Of a stretch of DNA of 64,000 bases, positions 10,141-22,863 are shown piece after piece. A model generated the notes under the pieces. It was not told the origin of the DNA. It saw only the letters and a program-made list of their open reading frames with translations, and made no database searches. Numbering within the stretch: the first letter of the stretch is position 1; the number at the start of each line of letters is the position of its first letter. The DNA is from Ilex aquifolium. Its lineage: Eukaryota > Streptophyta > Magnoliopsida > Aquifoliales > Aquifoliaceae. Position numbers and translations under genes: made by a program. The stretch spans positions 12,936,451 through 13,000,450 of the forward strand of contig OX637395.1 in the NCBI GenBank assembly GCA_951799425.1. The letters are read 5' to 3'.

Positions 10141-13100
10141 TAACCAAGGATGACAAAAGGTTTCCCCAACTAATTACGGAAGAAGCATGTGGATGGAAAA
10201 TCAAAAATTGGATAGTGAATATAGCATGAATTCAAGCTGCAGTAATCACATGTGTGGTCACAAGGAGACATTCACCGAATTGGATGAGTTTGTTCGGTCA
10301 TATATTAAATTTGGGAATGCTTCAACCATCTCAATAAAGGAAAAATGTAAGATTTATATCAAGTTGAAAGATGGGTCCTTGAATGCTATTTCAGATGTTT
10401 ATTATGTTCCGGGTCAAAGTCAAAATTTATTGAGTATGAGGTAGTTATCAGAAAATGGGTACGATATAAGGATTTTTAATAGTGTTTGCACAATCAGTGA
10501 TATCCGCAAGGGTCTAATAGAAAATGTTAATATGGCTCCCTATTGTTTGTTCTATTTACAAATTACTTCCCAAAATTTACATTACTTCAGTTTCGTGGGT
10601 TCTAGAGATAATTAGTTATTGACATATTCAGTTTGGGCATATAAATTTTCATAGTTTAAATTTTTTGCCCAGAAAAAAATTTAGATTTTGGTTTGCCCTG
10701 CAATCTATATTCCTAGTCAAGTTTGTGAGACTTGTATTTTGAGAAAAAAAAAACATAGGGACCCTTTTTCCAATAAACACGCTTGGCGGGCAAAAAGGCC
10801 CCTTGAGTTGATTTTGTTGAAATTCCACACAATGGTGGGAATAGGTATTTTATTACCTTTATTAATAATTTTAGTAGAAAGACTAGAGTGTATATTTTGA
10901 AAAATAAATCGGATGCCAATGATATGTTTAATTATTTTAAGGCTTATGTTGAAGGTAGAATGGAACAAAAATAAAAGTTTTGAGGACAGAAAAACCTCAT
11001 GAATATATGGTTTGTGATATTTTTTGAGGAGTCATGGTATTAAACATCAATTAACAGCCAGATAAAGTCCCCAACAAAATTTATGGCAGAGCGGAAAAAT
11101 GGCACTATTATGGATATAGTCAGATGCATGATGAAATTTAAAAATATGCCCAAAACTTTTTGGTCAAAAACTGTTCCTTGTGTAGTTTATGTTTTGAACA
11201 CGTCCCCTACTAGATGTTTTAAAGGAAAAACTCTTTATGAGATTTGTAATGGTCAAAAGCCTGATATTCAGCAATTGAGGGTGTTTGGTTATATTGTATA
11301 TGACCATATTCCTGATCCACTCAGGAAAACGTTTGAGGACAAAGTCGAAAAGTGTATTTTTATTGGATACAGTTCAGTTACAAAGGGATACAAACTTTGT
11401 AATCCCATCACAGGAAAAATGATTATTTGCAGGGTCATGGTGTTTGAGATTGATCCCAAAAGAAAGAGAAGCCAGCCATAGTTATTCTTTTTTTTTTTTT
11501 TTGTTGATGATCATAGTTTGTAGGCTAGCAGTGATCTAGTTCAATAGTCTCCACTAGTTCAATCCCAGCATGCAGAGTCATCCAGACATTCACAGCGTGA
11601 ACGACACTTGGCAGCTAGATCGGAGAATTATGTGATTGACACTAACTATGATCCTTCAGATGACGACTTGATAAATTTTGTTTTATATGCAGATTGTAAT
11701 CATTTTTCTTTTAGTGATGTTTGCAGGGAAAAACATTGAACGAAAGTAATGGATGAAGAAATTTGTGCTATTGAGAAAAATAATAAATGGTAGCTTATTT
11801 TTCTTCCTAAGGAAAAAAAGGCCATTAGAATTAAATGGGTATACAAGACAAAGTATAAGCCGAACAGAGTTGTGGATCGCTTCAATGCGAGGTTACTAGC
11901 CAAGGGTTACAAATAAAAGTCAAGTATTGATTATCTTGCGGTTTTTGTTTTTTGAATAGTGTCATTGAGGAGGAAGTTTATGTTGAACAACCTGCTAGTT
12001 ATGTAAATAAAAGGGAGAAAAACAAAGGCTACATGTTGAAAAGGGCTTTGTATGGGTGTAAACAAGCTCTTAGAGCTTAGTACACCTAGATTGATTCTTA
12101 TTTTGTGGAAAATAGTTTTTAGAGATGTCCCTATGAACACATTTTATATGCAAAATTTAATTCCAAGTGAGATATTATTATTGTGCGTTTATGTATGAAT
12201 GATCTTATTTTCACAGGAAATAACCAGAAGTTAACTTAGAAATTCAAGTTGTTGTTCTTTCTACCACTGAAGTAGAGTACAGTGCAGCCAATAGTTGTGC
12301 TACTTAGACAGTGTGGTTATGTCATATGTTTGGATTTTTGTAGCATGAACAAAAAATTCCATCAAAGATATTCTATAATAATAAGTCAGCTATCGTATTG
12401 CCAAAAAATCCAGTTTTTCATGAGAGGACCAAACATATTAATGTCAAGGATGATTATATTCATGACTTGGTTATTGATGCCGAGATTGAGACTTTATATT
12501 ATCAATCTGAGGATCAGATTACAGATATTTTTACCAAGCCACTCAAATCAGATACGTTCGTGAAGCTGAAGCAAATTATGAGAATAATCAAGACTGAAGA
12601 ATTTGGATCAAGGGAGGCAGTTGGAGTTTTACCTAATTATTTATTTATTGCAATTATTTTGCTATTATAATTTTATTATTATTAGTTTTTTTTATTGATT
12701 AAAAAGTTAAATTACACCTAGATAGGGGGGGACTATGTACCTTACCCCTAGATGCAATATAACTACATAAAAGAAAATAAGAATAAAAGAAAAGCAAAAT
12801 GCATGCATAGTACAGATAGAAAATAAATAAAAGAGTATACTAAGCATGCTGCCTAAGATAAACGCAACAGCAACTAAGAGATGAGCTGGGAGCCTGAACA
12901 AAAGACCTAAAAGCAGGAACCAGTTGAGAGTAGTTGCAAGCTAAAAGGATGAGCTTTAAATGTGAGCAGTAGCAACTGAGAAGGCAAAATTGAAAGCATT
13001 CAAGCTCAGATAATCTGATCAAATATGGGCAGCTGAGAAGGTCTCTTATCTGATAATACCACAAAACTGATAAGGGCAGTTGAGAGGACCTATGATATGA

Positions 13101-13962
13101 TAAGAAAGCTTACCTGAGATAAGACAACCGCCTTGTGATAAACCAACTGAAGAGTCTCTGAAAGGCAGGTGAAGAGCCTCATAATAGTCTAGGGGACAAT
13201 TGAGGAATTCTGAACGACTAATACGTTCAGAGCAAAGTCTGAGCTACTGAGAGGTGACTCGAGTACTCTGCAACGATTCTGTGAATCCTGTTTCCAAAGT
13301 GTTGCTGCAATAAGAGATCTCTGAAGACGAATATCCAGTGCTTTGAAAAGAAAGAGAAAGAGCCACAAAATAATATTCAGAAAAACCAAAGAAAAAGCAA
13401 AGACCAGAAGAACCAGAGAAGGATCCAGATCCTCCTCCTTCTTCCAGAAGAGCATTAAGAGACAGAAATGAAAGAGGTGGGAGGAAATATGACAGTTGAT
13501 AAGCGTGTATCTGCTTAAACTGCCATTCTGCAATTAATCCTTGCCATGTAGAAGATGAATATCCAGCGATTTGAAGGGGATTGCAGTAGTCAGAGGATTC
13601 TGCATCATCAAAGTCTGAAGTCTGGGCCTGAGAACCGAATTGAAACAAATTTGCAGACCTAAGCTCCCACTTCTTGAAGCTATGAAGAAGAGAGGAAATT
13701 GATTAATTAGAATGAGTTATCTTGTTGGAAAAGACTACTTGGGTTTCTTAAATATGGCAGTAGGGTTAATATATATAAACTAGAATAGGTTTGCTTTGTA
13801 AGGTAAAGACTTCATTGAATAGAATTTGCTTTTTGGCTTTGTTGTAAGTTTTTGGTCGTCTTCTTCCTTCGTATTCACTTGTTTTCTTTATTTTCTTTTT
13901 GGTCTTTGATTAATTATTGTGCATTAAATTATTTTGAGTGCTTAATATTTTGAGATCCTACA
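10141..13962 (+). mobile_element. Unit C: decayed Copia body plus 3' LTR
   Basis: Same domain order as unit B. This unit keeps the longest open integrase piece (11083-11481, from MAERKNGT through LRVFGYIVYDHIPDP to KRKRSQP), which is the clearest proof of the Copia integrase family. RNase H lies at about 12260-12630. The LTR spans 12619-13962. It has no 5' LTR or gag and many breaks; it is a fossil. Confidence 0.88.
12619..13962 (+). repeat. Copia 3' LTR, unit C
   Basis: About 1344 bp, collinear with the unit B LTR, ending TCCTACA before TTAAC. It holds the same TATA string (TATATATAAACTAG, near 13772) and the same antisense frame (13648-13244). Confidence 0.75.
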
Positions 13963-14449
13963 TTAACTGTTCGATAGATCGAAGGTAAGCCACTTTCTAA
14001 TTTTATACGATTCTAGAGTGAATATATGTTTAATAAAATTTGAATCTTTGAATCTATGTACAATGCTATAAACATGATTGACATCTATATCAATACAACT
14101 TTCGACGTTTAAGTTCGACCTTAAATTTAAACTATTGATTTTCAGTGGCTATTTTCTCTTTTAATGTGGAAAAACAGTAATCTCCACACAACTCTTTGAC
14201 TCTATGGCTGGCATGTGTGTCAATACAACTTTGAAGTTTTGATTTCAACCTCAAAATTTAAAGTATATTCATCTCCAATGGCTATTTTTCTCTAAATTTG
14301 GAAAAAGAAAACCATAATTTTCTTAATATAGCATGAGACTCCCCAATAAATTCCAGCATCGGTGTCCCCTGGTAACTTGGCATCAACAGAACAAGTTAAC
14401 CAATTTGCTTGTTTGTTCTATAAGCAACCTTTTGGTAACTTGTTTGTCA
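13963..14449 (+). promoter_or_regulatory. RALF promoter and leader, unit C
   Basis: Collinear with 9132-9620, including the doubled block and TTAATATAGC (near 14323). It differs by scattered substitutions and 1-bp indels. Confidence 0.5.
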
Positions 14450-14674
14450 ATGGCTACGTCTACAAAATTGATAGCCCTTGGCCTGGGAGCACTCATTATG
14501 TGCTCACTCATGGTTGGTTTTGCGGATGCAACGGTGACTGGCAATGGTGTTTTTAAGCACAATAAGTTACCATGCAACCAGCACGGTCCGAATCGATGTC
14601 TAGGTCGACCAGCAAATCCGTATCAAAGGGGCTGCGGGGTAATAACAAAATGCAGACGCAGTCCTGGGCCCTAA
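14450..14674 (+). CDS. RALFL: RALF-like secreted peptide, C-terminally shortened (copy C)
   Basis: The coding sequence is identical by eye to copy B, including the fused end (Ser-Pro-Gly-Pro-stop), so the 74-residue product is the same: signal peptide, then cysteines 42, 50, 62, 68 and ANPYQRGC. Upstream in-frame codons extend to 14333, but the Met at 14450 directly precedes the signal peptide and is the credible start. Promoter and Copia neighbours match unit B. Either the cassette was copied very recently or the genes are kept alike by gene conversion. Confidence 0.85.
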   Translation: MATSTKLIALGLGALIMCSLMVGFADATVTGNGVFKHNKLPCNQHGPNRCLGRPANPYQRGCGVITKCRRSPGP

Positions 14675-14961
14675 ACCGGTCCAATTTTGACTTATTTGTT
14701 GGATGATGTGTTTTTAGGTTTGATAATGATTATAATCTTTGGATGATGTGTTGTTATTTTGGCGATGATATTTTAATCATGAGAGGTTATGGTATGATAA
14801 ATTGTAAACATGTTTCATATATTTTTTTGGTTAAATTATTACAAATTTTTTATTTTTTAATTATACGATTGGGTTGACCATTTGACGCACCGATTGCACC
14901 AGTTTACCATTGACTCAGTCCTTCTGGTGGTTTGATATTTAATCCAGTTATGATAACTATA
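14665..14961. mobile_element. hAT-type MITE, left end missing (unit C)
   Basis: It has the same truncated form and the same junction (TGGG at 14665-14668) as in unit B, ending before CTTCTCAA at 14962-14969. Confidence 0.8.
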
Positions 14962-17924
14962 CTTCTCAATAACCAAGGATGACAAAAGGTTTCCCCAACT
15001 AATTACGGAAGAAGCATGTGGATGGAAAATCAAAAATTGGATAGTGAATATAGCATGAATTCAAGCTGCAGTAATCACATGTGTGGTCACAAGGAGATAT
15101 TCACCGAATTGGATGAGTTTGTTCGGTCATATATTAAATTTGGGAAGCTTCAACCATCTCAATAAAGGAAAAATGTAAGATTTATATCCAGTTGAAAGAT
15201 GGGTCCTTCAATGCTATTTCAGATGTTTATTATGTTCCGGGTCAAAGTCATAATTTATTGAGTATGAGGCAGTTATCAGAAAATGGGTACGATATAAGGA
15301 TTTTTAATAGTGTTTGCACTATCGGTGATAGCCGCAAGGGTCTAATAGAAAATGTTAATATGGCTCCCTATCGTTTGTTCTGTTTACAAATTACTTCCCA
15401 AAATTTACATTACTTCAGTTTCGTGGGTTCTAGAGATAATTAGTTATTGACATATTCAGTTTGGGCATATAAATTTTCATAGTTTAAATTTTTTGCCCAG
15501 AAAAAAATTTAGATTTTGGTTTGCCCTGCAATCTATATTCCTAGTCAAGTTTGTGAGACTTGTATTTTGAGAAAAAAAAAACATAGGGACCCTTTTTCCA
15601 ATAAACACGCTTGGCGGGCAAAAAGGCCCCTTGAGTTGATTCTGTTGAAATTCCACACAATGGTGGGAATAGGTATTTTATTACCTTTATTAATAATTTT
15701 AGTAGAAAGACCTGAGTGTATATTTTGAAAAATAAATCGGATTCCTATGATATGTTTAATTATTTTAAGGCTTATGTTGAAGGTAGAATGGAACAAAAAT
15801 AAAAGTTTTGAGGACTGAAAAACCTCAAGAATATATGATTTGTGATATTTTTTGAGGAGTCATGGTATTAAACATCAATTAACAGCCAGATAAACTCCCC
15901 AACAAAATTTATGGCAGAGCGGAAAAATGGCACTATTATGGATATAGTCAGATGCATGATGAAATTTAAAAATATGCCCAAAACTTTTTGGTCAAAAACT
16001 GTTCCTTGTGTAGTTTATGTTTTGAACACGTCCCCTACTAGATGTTTTAAAGGAAAAACTCTTTATGAGATTTGTAATGGTCAAAAGCCTGATATTCAGC
16101 ATTGAGGGTGTTTGGTTATATTGTATATGACCATATTCCTGATCCACTCAGGAAAACGTTTGAGGATAAAGTCGAAAAGTGTAGTTTTATTGGATACAGT
16201 TCAGTTACAAAGGGATACAAACTTTGTAATCCAATCACAGGAAAAATGATTATTTGCAGGGTCATGGTGTTTGAGATTGATCCCAAAAGAAAGAGAAGCC
16301 AGCCATAGTTATTCTTTTTTTTTTTTGTTGTTGATGATCATAGTATGTAGGCTAGCAGTGATCTAGTTCAATAGTCTCCACTAGTTCAATCCCAGCATGC
16401 AGAGTCATCCAGACATTCACAGCGTGAACGACACTTGGCAGCTAGATCGGAGAATTATGTGATTGACACTAACTATGATCCTTCAGATGACGACTTGATA
16501 AATTTTGTTTTATATGCAGATTGTAATCCTTTTTCTTTTAGTGATGTTTGCCGGGAAAAAACATTGAACGAAAGTAATGGATGAAGAAATTTATGCTATT
16601 GAGAAAAATAATATATGGTAGCTTATTTTTCTTCCTAAGGAAAAAAGGGCCATTAGAATTAAATGGTATACAAGACAAAGTATAAGCCGAACAGAGTTGT
16701 GGATCGCTTCAATGCGAGGTTACTAGCCAAGGGTTACAAATAAAAGTCAAGTATTGATTATCTTGCGGTTTTTGTTTTTTGAATAGTGTCATTGAGGAGG
16801 AAGTTTATGTTGAACAGCCTGCTAGTTATGTAAATAAAAGGGAGAAAAACAAAGGCTACATGTTGAAAAGGGCTTTGTATGGGTGTAAACAAGCTCTTAG
16901 AGCTTAGTACACCTAGATTGATTCTTATTTTGTGGAAAATAGTTTTTAGAGATGTCCCTATGAACACACTTTATATGCAAAAATTAATTCCAAGTGAGAT
17001 ATTATTATTGTGCGTTTATGTATGAATGATCTTTTTTTCACAAGAAATAACCAGAAGTTAATTTAGAAATTCAAGTTGTTGTTCTTTCTACCACTGAAGT
17101 AGAGTATAGTGCAGCCAATAGTTGTGCTACTTAGACAGTGTGGTTATGTCATATGTTTGGATTTTTGTAGCATGAACAAAAAATTCCTTCAAAGATTTTC
17201 TATAATAATAAGACAACTATCGTATTGCCAAAAAATCCAGTTTTTCATGAGAGGACCAAACATATTAATGTCAAGGATGATTATATTCGTGACTTGGTCA
17301 TTGATCCCGGGATTGAGACTTTATATTATCACTCTGAGGATCAGATTACAGATATTTTTACCAAGCCACTCAAATCAGATACGTTCGTGAAGCTGAAGCA
17401 AATTATGAGAATAATCAAGACTGAAGAATTTGGATCGAGGGAGGCTGTTGGAGTTTGACCTAATTATTTATTTATTGCAATTATTTTGCTATTATAATTT
17501 TATTATTATTAGTTTTTTTATTGATTAAAAAGTTAAATTACACCTAGCTAGGGGGGGACTATGTACCTTACCCCTAGATGCAATATAACTACATAAAAGA
17601 AAATAAGAATAAAAGAAAAGCAAAATGCATGCATAGTACAGATAGAAAATAAATAAAAGAGTATACTAAGCATGCTGCCTAAGATAAATGCAACAACAGC
17701 TGAGAGATGAGATGGGAGCCTGAACAAAGGACCTAAAAGCAGGAACCAGTTGAAAAGGATGAGCTTTAAATGTGAGCAGTAGCAACTGAGAAGGCAAAAT
17801 TGAAAGCATTCAAGCTCAGATAATCTGATCTAATATGGGCTACTGAGAAGTTCTCTTATCTGATAATAGCACAAAACTGATAAGGGCAGTTGAGAGGACC
17901 TCTGATATGATAAGAAAGCTTAAC

Positions 17925-20388
17925 TGTAAAATCCAAGTAAATTTGAACTTTTTCTGAAAAAGGGCAAAATGGTAATTTGCCACTATAATGCGTATTTAAA
18001 ATACTCATGTTTCTAGAGCTCGGATGACACAACGGACTTTGCCGTTGGATTCGTATCGCGAAATCTAGTCTCCCAGACTAATTTCATCGAATTCTGAGAT
18101 AGTCGGCTTTTACACGTATTTCGAGGCGACTAGGTGACGGCTGACCTCACAAAGGTCCCCACTAATAAATTTTATAAAATTTCCTTATAATTGAATTAAA
18201 GTTCAAATAAAATTAATTTGAACTTAAACCGGGATGAAATTAATCTCTTCGGGACGGAAACAGACCCGGACAAGTGGGGGACATGTGGCGCGACGTGGGC
18301 CGATTATTAAAATTATAAATAGGACTAAAATTAGATATTTTGCACAAATATCTCTGCTGAAAATCAGCCTTCAACGTTGGAGAGAAAGAGGGAGAGAAAA
18401 GAGAGAAATCCAAGATTTCCTTCGGTGATTCTCGGAGTTCCGTCGGTCGGAATCCGTCGAGCCAAGAATTAAACTTCATCTCCTCGACGAGGGCTATGCG
18501 TACGTACTAAGAACGAGGAATTTCACCGAAGATTCAAAGGAGGAGATTTGGGGAAATCAAGTTTTGGAGTTGGTATTGGTGTTCTTGAAGTCTTTACACT
18601 TTGGTTTATGCTTCAAGAGGTGGGGTTCCCTCCTATTAAGGTTTATTCCAAGCCTAGAATGTGTTGTGAAATGGGTAGGTTGATAGAACAAGATATCACT
18701 TATCAATTATTGTAAATTGGGTGAAATGGGTGTTTAAATGGGTAAAGATAAATCCTAGCTTGGATTGGTGATTAGAAATTGTTAATTGTGATTTCTAGAA
18801 TTGGGTAGGTGAAATAGACCCAATGTGATTATTGTGTTATATGAAATGGTGGCATGATTCTGTGTTTACATATGCCTTGAAAATCTAGTGTGTTGATAAC
18901 ATGCTTGGAAGTTGAGTCATGTGAATTGTTGATATATATACGTGCTTGTAATATATTGACAGTATGAAGAATTATGGAAATTATATGCTTATGGTATAAT
19001 TTTGCCATGAAATATGTGAAAGGTGTTAAAATAGTTCATATGTCATTCATCGCATATTGAACTTTGTATTATGTTGCAATGAGACATTACATTGCATTAT
19101 GCACGAGAACATCGCATATGTGGGTGTGGGTGCATGGGTGTTGTCAACACCACGTTTGGTGGATGACGGGTGGGCTCGAGTGAGCTTGGTTGAAAACCTA
19201 GCCGAGTCGCACGGTTTGCAGGGTTGATAGGGTTGGGGTAGCAAGAAGGGCTAGAAGGTCCCTCGGGTGCAAGACCCGGTGATTGGGATACGCACTCCCC
19301 TGGCTCGGCCCATAAAGTGTGTGGGTGTACACGGACCCTCGGTGGAAGTCCGTCAATTCCGTGTGGGTTGGGTGACCCTTGGTGTGAGTCCACGAACATC
19401 CACCCCTATAAAGACCCTAGATTGTTATGTCATTTGATGTGTAACATAAATGACAGATTCATACACATTGGCACTTGCATGTGTGAGGAGCCGGGAAGGG
19501 CTCGGGATTGATGTGCGTGAGTGAGTCCCATCTCATTTCATGGCATGGCATGGTAGATTCCAACAGGGAATGCATATTCTAAATTGGAATGTTGAGAATT
19601 GTTGATTTGTTGGCATGTGAACATTTCATATGCATATAGGTTGGGGAGTAGCCTCTTTAGGAGATACCCTATTGAGCGTGGCTCACCTTATACGGGAAAA
19701 AATTTCAGGTGTGGGTTTTACGCCGACGGACGGCACTCACTCGGGCACTTGAGGGGGAAGAAAGCCGGAATGTGGCTTTACTTGAACTTTTTGTAAAACT
19801 ATTTATGGAAACTTAGCTTTGGCATGTAAATTTATGTCAATAATTATAATAGAACTTGTATCAATCATGTTTTAATGTATAAACATAGGTTGTATAAGTT
19901 TGAGTTAGTTTTGGTAATGTTTGGAATGGATTAGAATTGGAAAACAGGAGAAGTAGGCAAAAGTGGGCAGAGTGTACCGGTATAGAGCTGTCCAGAAGGC
20001 AAGGCGTACTGGTACGCGTACCGGTACGGCCAGGACCAGTGAGCCCATCGTACCGGTACGCGTATCGGTACACTCTCCAAAACTAAGAAATTTTTTTATT
20101 CTTTTGACAAGTCCTTGGGCTATGTTTTCCTTCCTTCCAATGTTATAAATGGACAATAGTAGGATACCAATGGTGGTATATTGGGCCTCGGATGGGTCAT
20201 GTAATTGTATATTGTACATGTTGGATTTTGGGTAGAGCTCCTCGTACAAAGGAGACTCTGTCCGATTTTGTTAAATTATGGACCCCGGTAAATGGGACAC
20301 AACGGTGTGATATCGAGTTACACGATATCCACATGTATTCTGCGGGTTAATGGGTGATCAACGGACCCCCGGATTTTGGGGCGTCACA
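17925..20388 (-). mobile_element. Solo LTR (2464 bp), probably Ty3/Gypsy, in unit D
   Basis: The flanking repeat TTAAC (17920-17924 and 20389-20393) is perfect, and the corresponding sequence in units B and C is uninterrupted. On the minus strand it starts TGTGACGCCCC and ends in TTTTACA. A TATA-like CTATTTATAATT lies near 18315 on the minus strand, late in the LTR as expected. No primer site, polypurine tract or coding domain is present, so it is a solo LTR left by LTR-LTR recombination. Length and terminal motif suggest a chromovirus-type Gypsy family; this is inference. Confidence 0.85.
19969..20078. repeat. TACCGGTACG inverted repeat cluster inside the solo LTR
   Basis: Several TACCGGTA/CGCGTACCGG palindromes occur in about 110 bp. 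The outer arms AGAGTGTACCGG and ATCGGTACACTCT can pair, so the block could form a hairpin. Confidence 0.6.
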
Positions 20389-21251
20389 TTAACTGGGATA
20401 AGACAACCGCCTTTTGATAAGCCAACTGAAGAGTCTCTGAAAGGCAGGTGAAGAGCCTCAGAATAGTCTAGGGGACAATTGAGGAATTCTGAACGACTAA
20501 TATGTTCAGAGGATAGTCTGAGCTACTGAGAGGTGACTCGAGTACTCTGCAACGATGCTGTGAAGCCTGTTTCCAAAGTGTTGCTGCAATAAGAGATCTC
20601 TGAAGACGAATATCCAGTGCTTTGAAAAGAAAGAGAAAGAGCCACAAAATAATATTCAGAAAAACCAAAGAAAAAACAAAGAACAGAAGAACCAGAGAAG
20701 GATCCAGATCCTCTTCCTTCATCCAGAAGAGCATTAAGAGACAAAAATGAAAGAGGTGGGAGGAAATACGATAGTTGATAAGCGTGTATCTGCTTAAACT
20801 GCCATTCTACAATTAATCCTTGCCATGTAGAAGATGAATATCCAGGGATTTGAAGCAGATTGAAGGGGATTGCAGCAGTCAGAGGATTCTGCATCATCAA
20901 AGTCTGAAGTCTGGGCCTGAGAACCGAATTGAAACAAATTTGTAGACCAAAGCTCCCACTTCTTGAAGCTATGAAGAAGATAGGAAATTGATTAATTAGA
21001 ATGAGTTATCTTGTTGGAAAAGACTACTTGGGTTTCTTAAATCTGGCAGTAGGGTTAATATATATAAACTAGAATAGGTTTGCTTTGTAAGCTAAAGACT
21101 TGATTGAATAGAATTTGCTTTTTGGCTTTGCTGTAAGTTTTTGGTCGTCTTCTTCCTTCGTATTCACTTGTTTTCTTTATTTTCTTTTTGGTCTTTGATT
21201 AATTATTGTGCATTAAATTATTTTGAGTGCTTAATATTTTGAGATCCTACA

Positions 21252-21739
21252 TTAATTGTCCGATAGATCGAAGGTAAGCCACTTTCTAATTTTATACGAT
21301 TCTAGAGTGAAAATATGTTTAATACGATTTGAATCTTTGAATCTATGTACAATGCTATACACATGATTGACATCTATATCAATACAACTTTCGACGTTTA
21401 AGTTCGACCTTAAATTTAAACTATTGATTTTCAGTGGCTATTTTCTCTTTTAATGTGGAAAAACAGTAATCTCCACACAACTCTTTGACTCTATGGCTGG
21501 CATGTGTGTCAATACAACTTTGAAGTTTCGATTTCAACCTCAAAATTTAAAGTATATTCATTTCCAATGGCTATTTTTCTCTAAATTTGGAAAAAAGAAA
21601 ACCATAATTGTCTTAATATAGCATGAGACTCCCCAATAAATTCCAGCATCGGTGTCCCCTGGTAACTTGGCATCAACAGAACAAGTTAACCAATTTGCTT
21701 GTTTGTTCTATAAGCAACCTTTTGGTAACTTGTTTGTCA
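21252..21739 (+). promoter_or_regulatory. RALF promoter and leader, unit D
   Basis: Collinear with the promoter blocks of B and C, with the same doubled block and TTAATATAGC near 21613. Confidence 0.5.
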
Positions 21740-22018
21740 ATGGCTACGTCTACAAAATTGATAGCCCTTGGCCTGGGAGCACTCATTATGTGCTCACTCA
21801 TGGTTGGTTTTGCGGATGCAACGGTGATTGGCAATGGTGTTTTTAAGCACAATAAGTTACCATGCAACCAGCATGGGCCGAATCGATGTCTAGGTCGACC
21901 AGCAAATCCGTATCAAAGGGGCTGCGGGGTAATACAAAAATGCAGACGCAGTCCTGGGGTAGAAGAAAAAGATATTGTAGTTGAAGGTCTAGCAGCAGCT
22001 CCCACAAATAATCCATAG
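21740..22018 (+). CDS. RALFL: RALF-like secreted peptide, full-length copy D
   Basis: A 92-residue precursor: signal peptide 1-27, then a mature four-cysteine peptide (C42, C50, C62, C68; ANPYQRGC at 55-62; KCRR at 67-70). An 18-residue hydrophilic tail after SPGVEEKD ends in APTNNP. Compared with copies B and C it has Ile for Thr at residue 30 and Gln for Thr at 66, and it keeps the tail they lost. It is the only copy in the window with its own 3' end and flank, so it best represents the ancestral gene. Canonical RALF YISY and RRxL motifs are absent. The likely role is an apoplastic peptide signal; receptor and tissue cannot be read from the sequence. Confidence 0.9.
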   Translation: MATSTKLIALGLGALIMCSLMVGFADATVIGNGVFKHNKLPCNQHGPNRCLGRPANPYQRGCGVIQKCRRSPGVEEKDIVVEGLAAAPTNNP

Positions 22019-22517
22019 ACAATGAAAGCTGAAAACGATTGATCATTTGTTGGGACAATATTTTGTTGAGTAAAGTCGAGTTCAGATGTACCCACTTGCA
22101 TATTAATTCATGTATAACTTGTGTATGCACAGACATACATATTTATGAGGCATGTATTGGTTTCACAATCCAAATGATGGTGTTTTATAAGTGGTAAGGA
22201 GTTTACAATCCAAAATTATGGCATTTATCCTAATTTTTATATTGCAATCTCAATCAAACAAAAAGGTAGACATTAAATGTACTTCATTTTAAGAAATTTG
22301 AGTAGAAAATTTCTATTAAAAATACTAATAATTGGTTTTTAAGCAAATTAATAGGTTAATATGACAAATACAACCAACAAATTTGTCAAAAAAGGAAGCA
22401 AATATTTACTATTAGATTACAATGCTACCTTTTTAATTTACTAGTTGGTGCACATGTGGGTTGCTTATGAATTATTTTAAATTATAATTTGTATTTTATG
22501 TGATTAATGCTTCTCAA
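22019..22517 (+). other. RALF 3' flank, unit D
   Basis: About 500 bp of AT-rich sequence with no gene. It presumably holds the 3' UTR and poly(A) site of RALF copy D, but no clear AATAAA was fixed. Its second part (22142-22517) is the block left as an orphan in unit A. Confidence 0.5.
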
Positions 22518-22855
22518 CAATGCTATCAAAACCGAACCAGCCGGTTGGACGGGTGAATTGGGTCCTAAACCGGTCCAATTTTGACTTATTTGTTGGATGA
22601 TGTGTTTTTAGGTTTGATAATGATTATAATCTTTGGATGATGTGTTTTTATTTAGGCGATGATATTTTAATCATGAGAGGTTATGGTATGATAAATTGTA
22701 AACATGTTTAATATATTTTTTTGGTTAAATTATTACAAATTTTTTATTTTTTAATTATACGATCGGTTTGACCATTTGACGCACCGATTGCACCAGTTTA
22801 CCATTGACTCAGTCCTTCTGGTGGTTTGATATTTAATCCAGTTATGATAACTATA
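22518..22855. mobile_element. hAT-type MITE, complete copy in unit D
   Basis: 338 bp, flanked by CTTCTCAA (22510-22517) and ATTCTCAA (22856-22863). Same ends as the unit A copy. Confidence 0.75.
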
Positions 22856-22863
22856 ATTCTCAA

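Larger units (their letters stand above)
14970..21251 (+). mobile_element. Unit D: decayed Copia body plus 3' LTR, split by a solo LTR
   Basis: The body runs to about 17458 with the same protease, integrase (15911-16308), reverse transcriptase and RNase H pieces as B and C. The LTR starts TGTTGGAGTTTGACC at 17446 and resumes at 20394 after a foreign LTR, ending TCCTACA at 21251. It is a heavily broken fossil without 5' LTR or gag. Confidence 0.87.

Noticed and set aside
19097-19399. Proline-rich minus-strand frame of 100 codons
   Set aside because: It lies within the solo LTR of unit D and has repeat-like composition; no promoter or family match.
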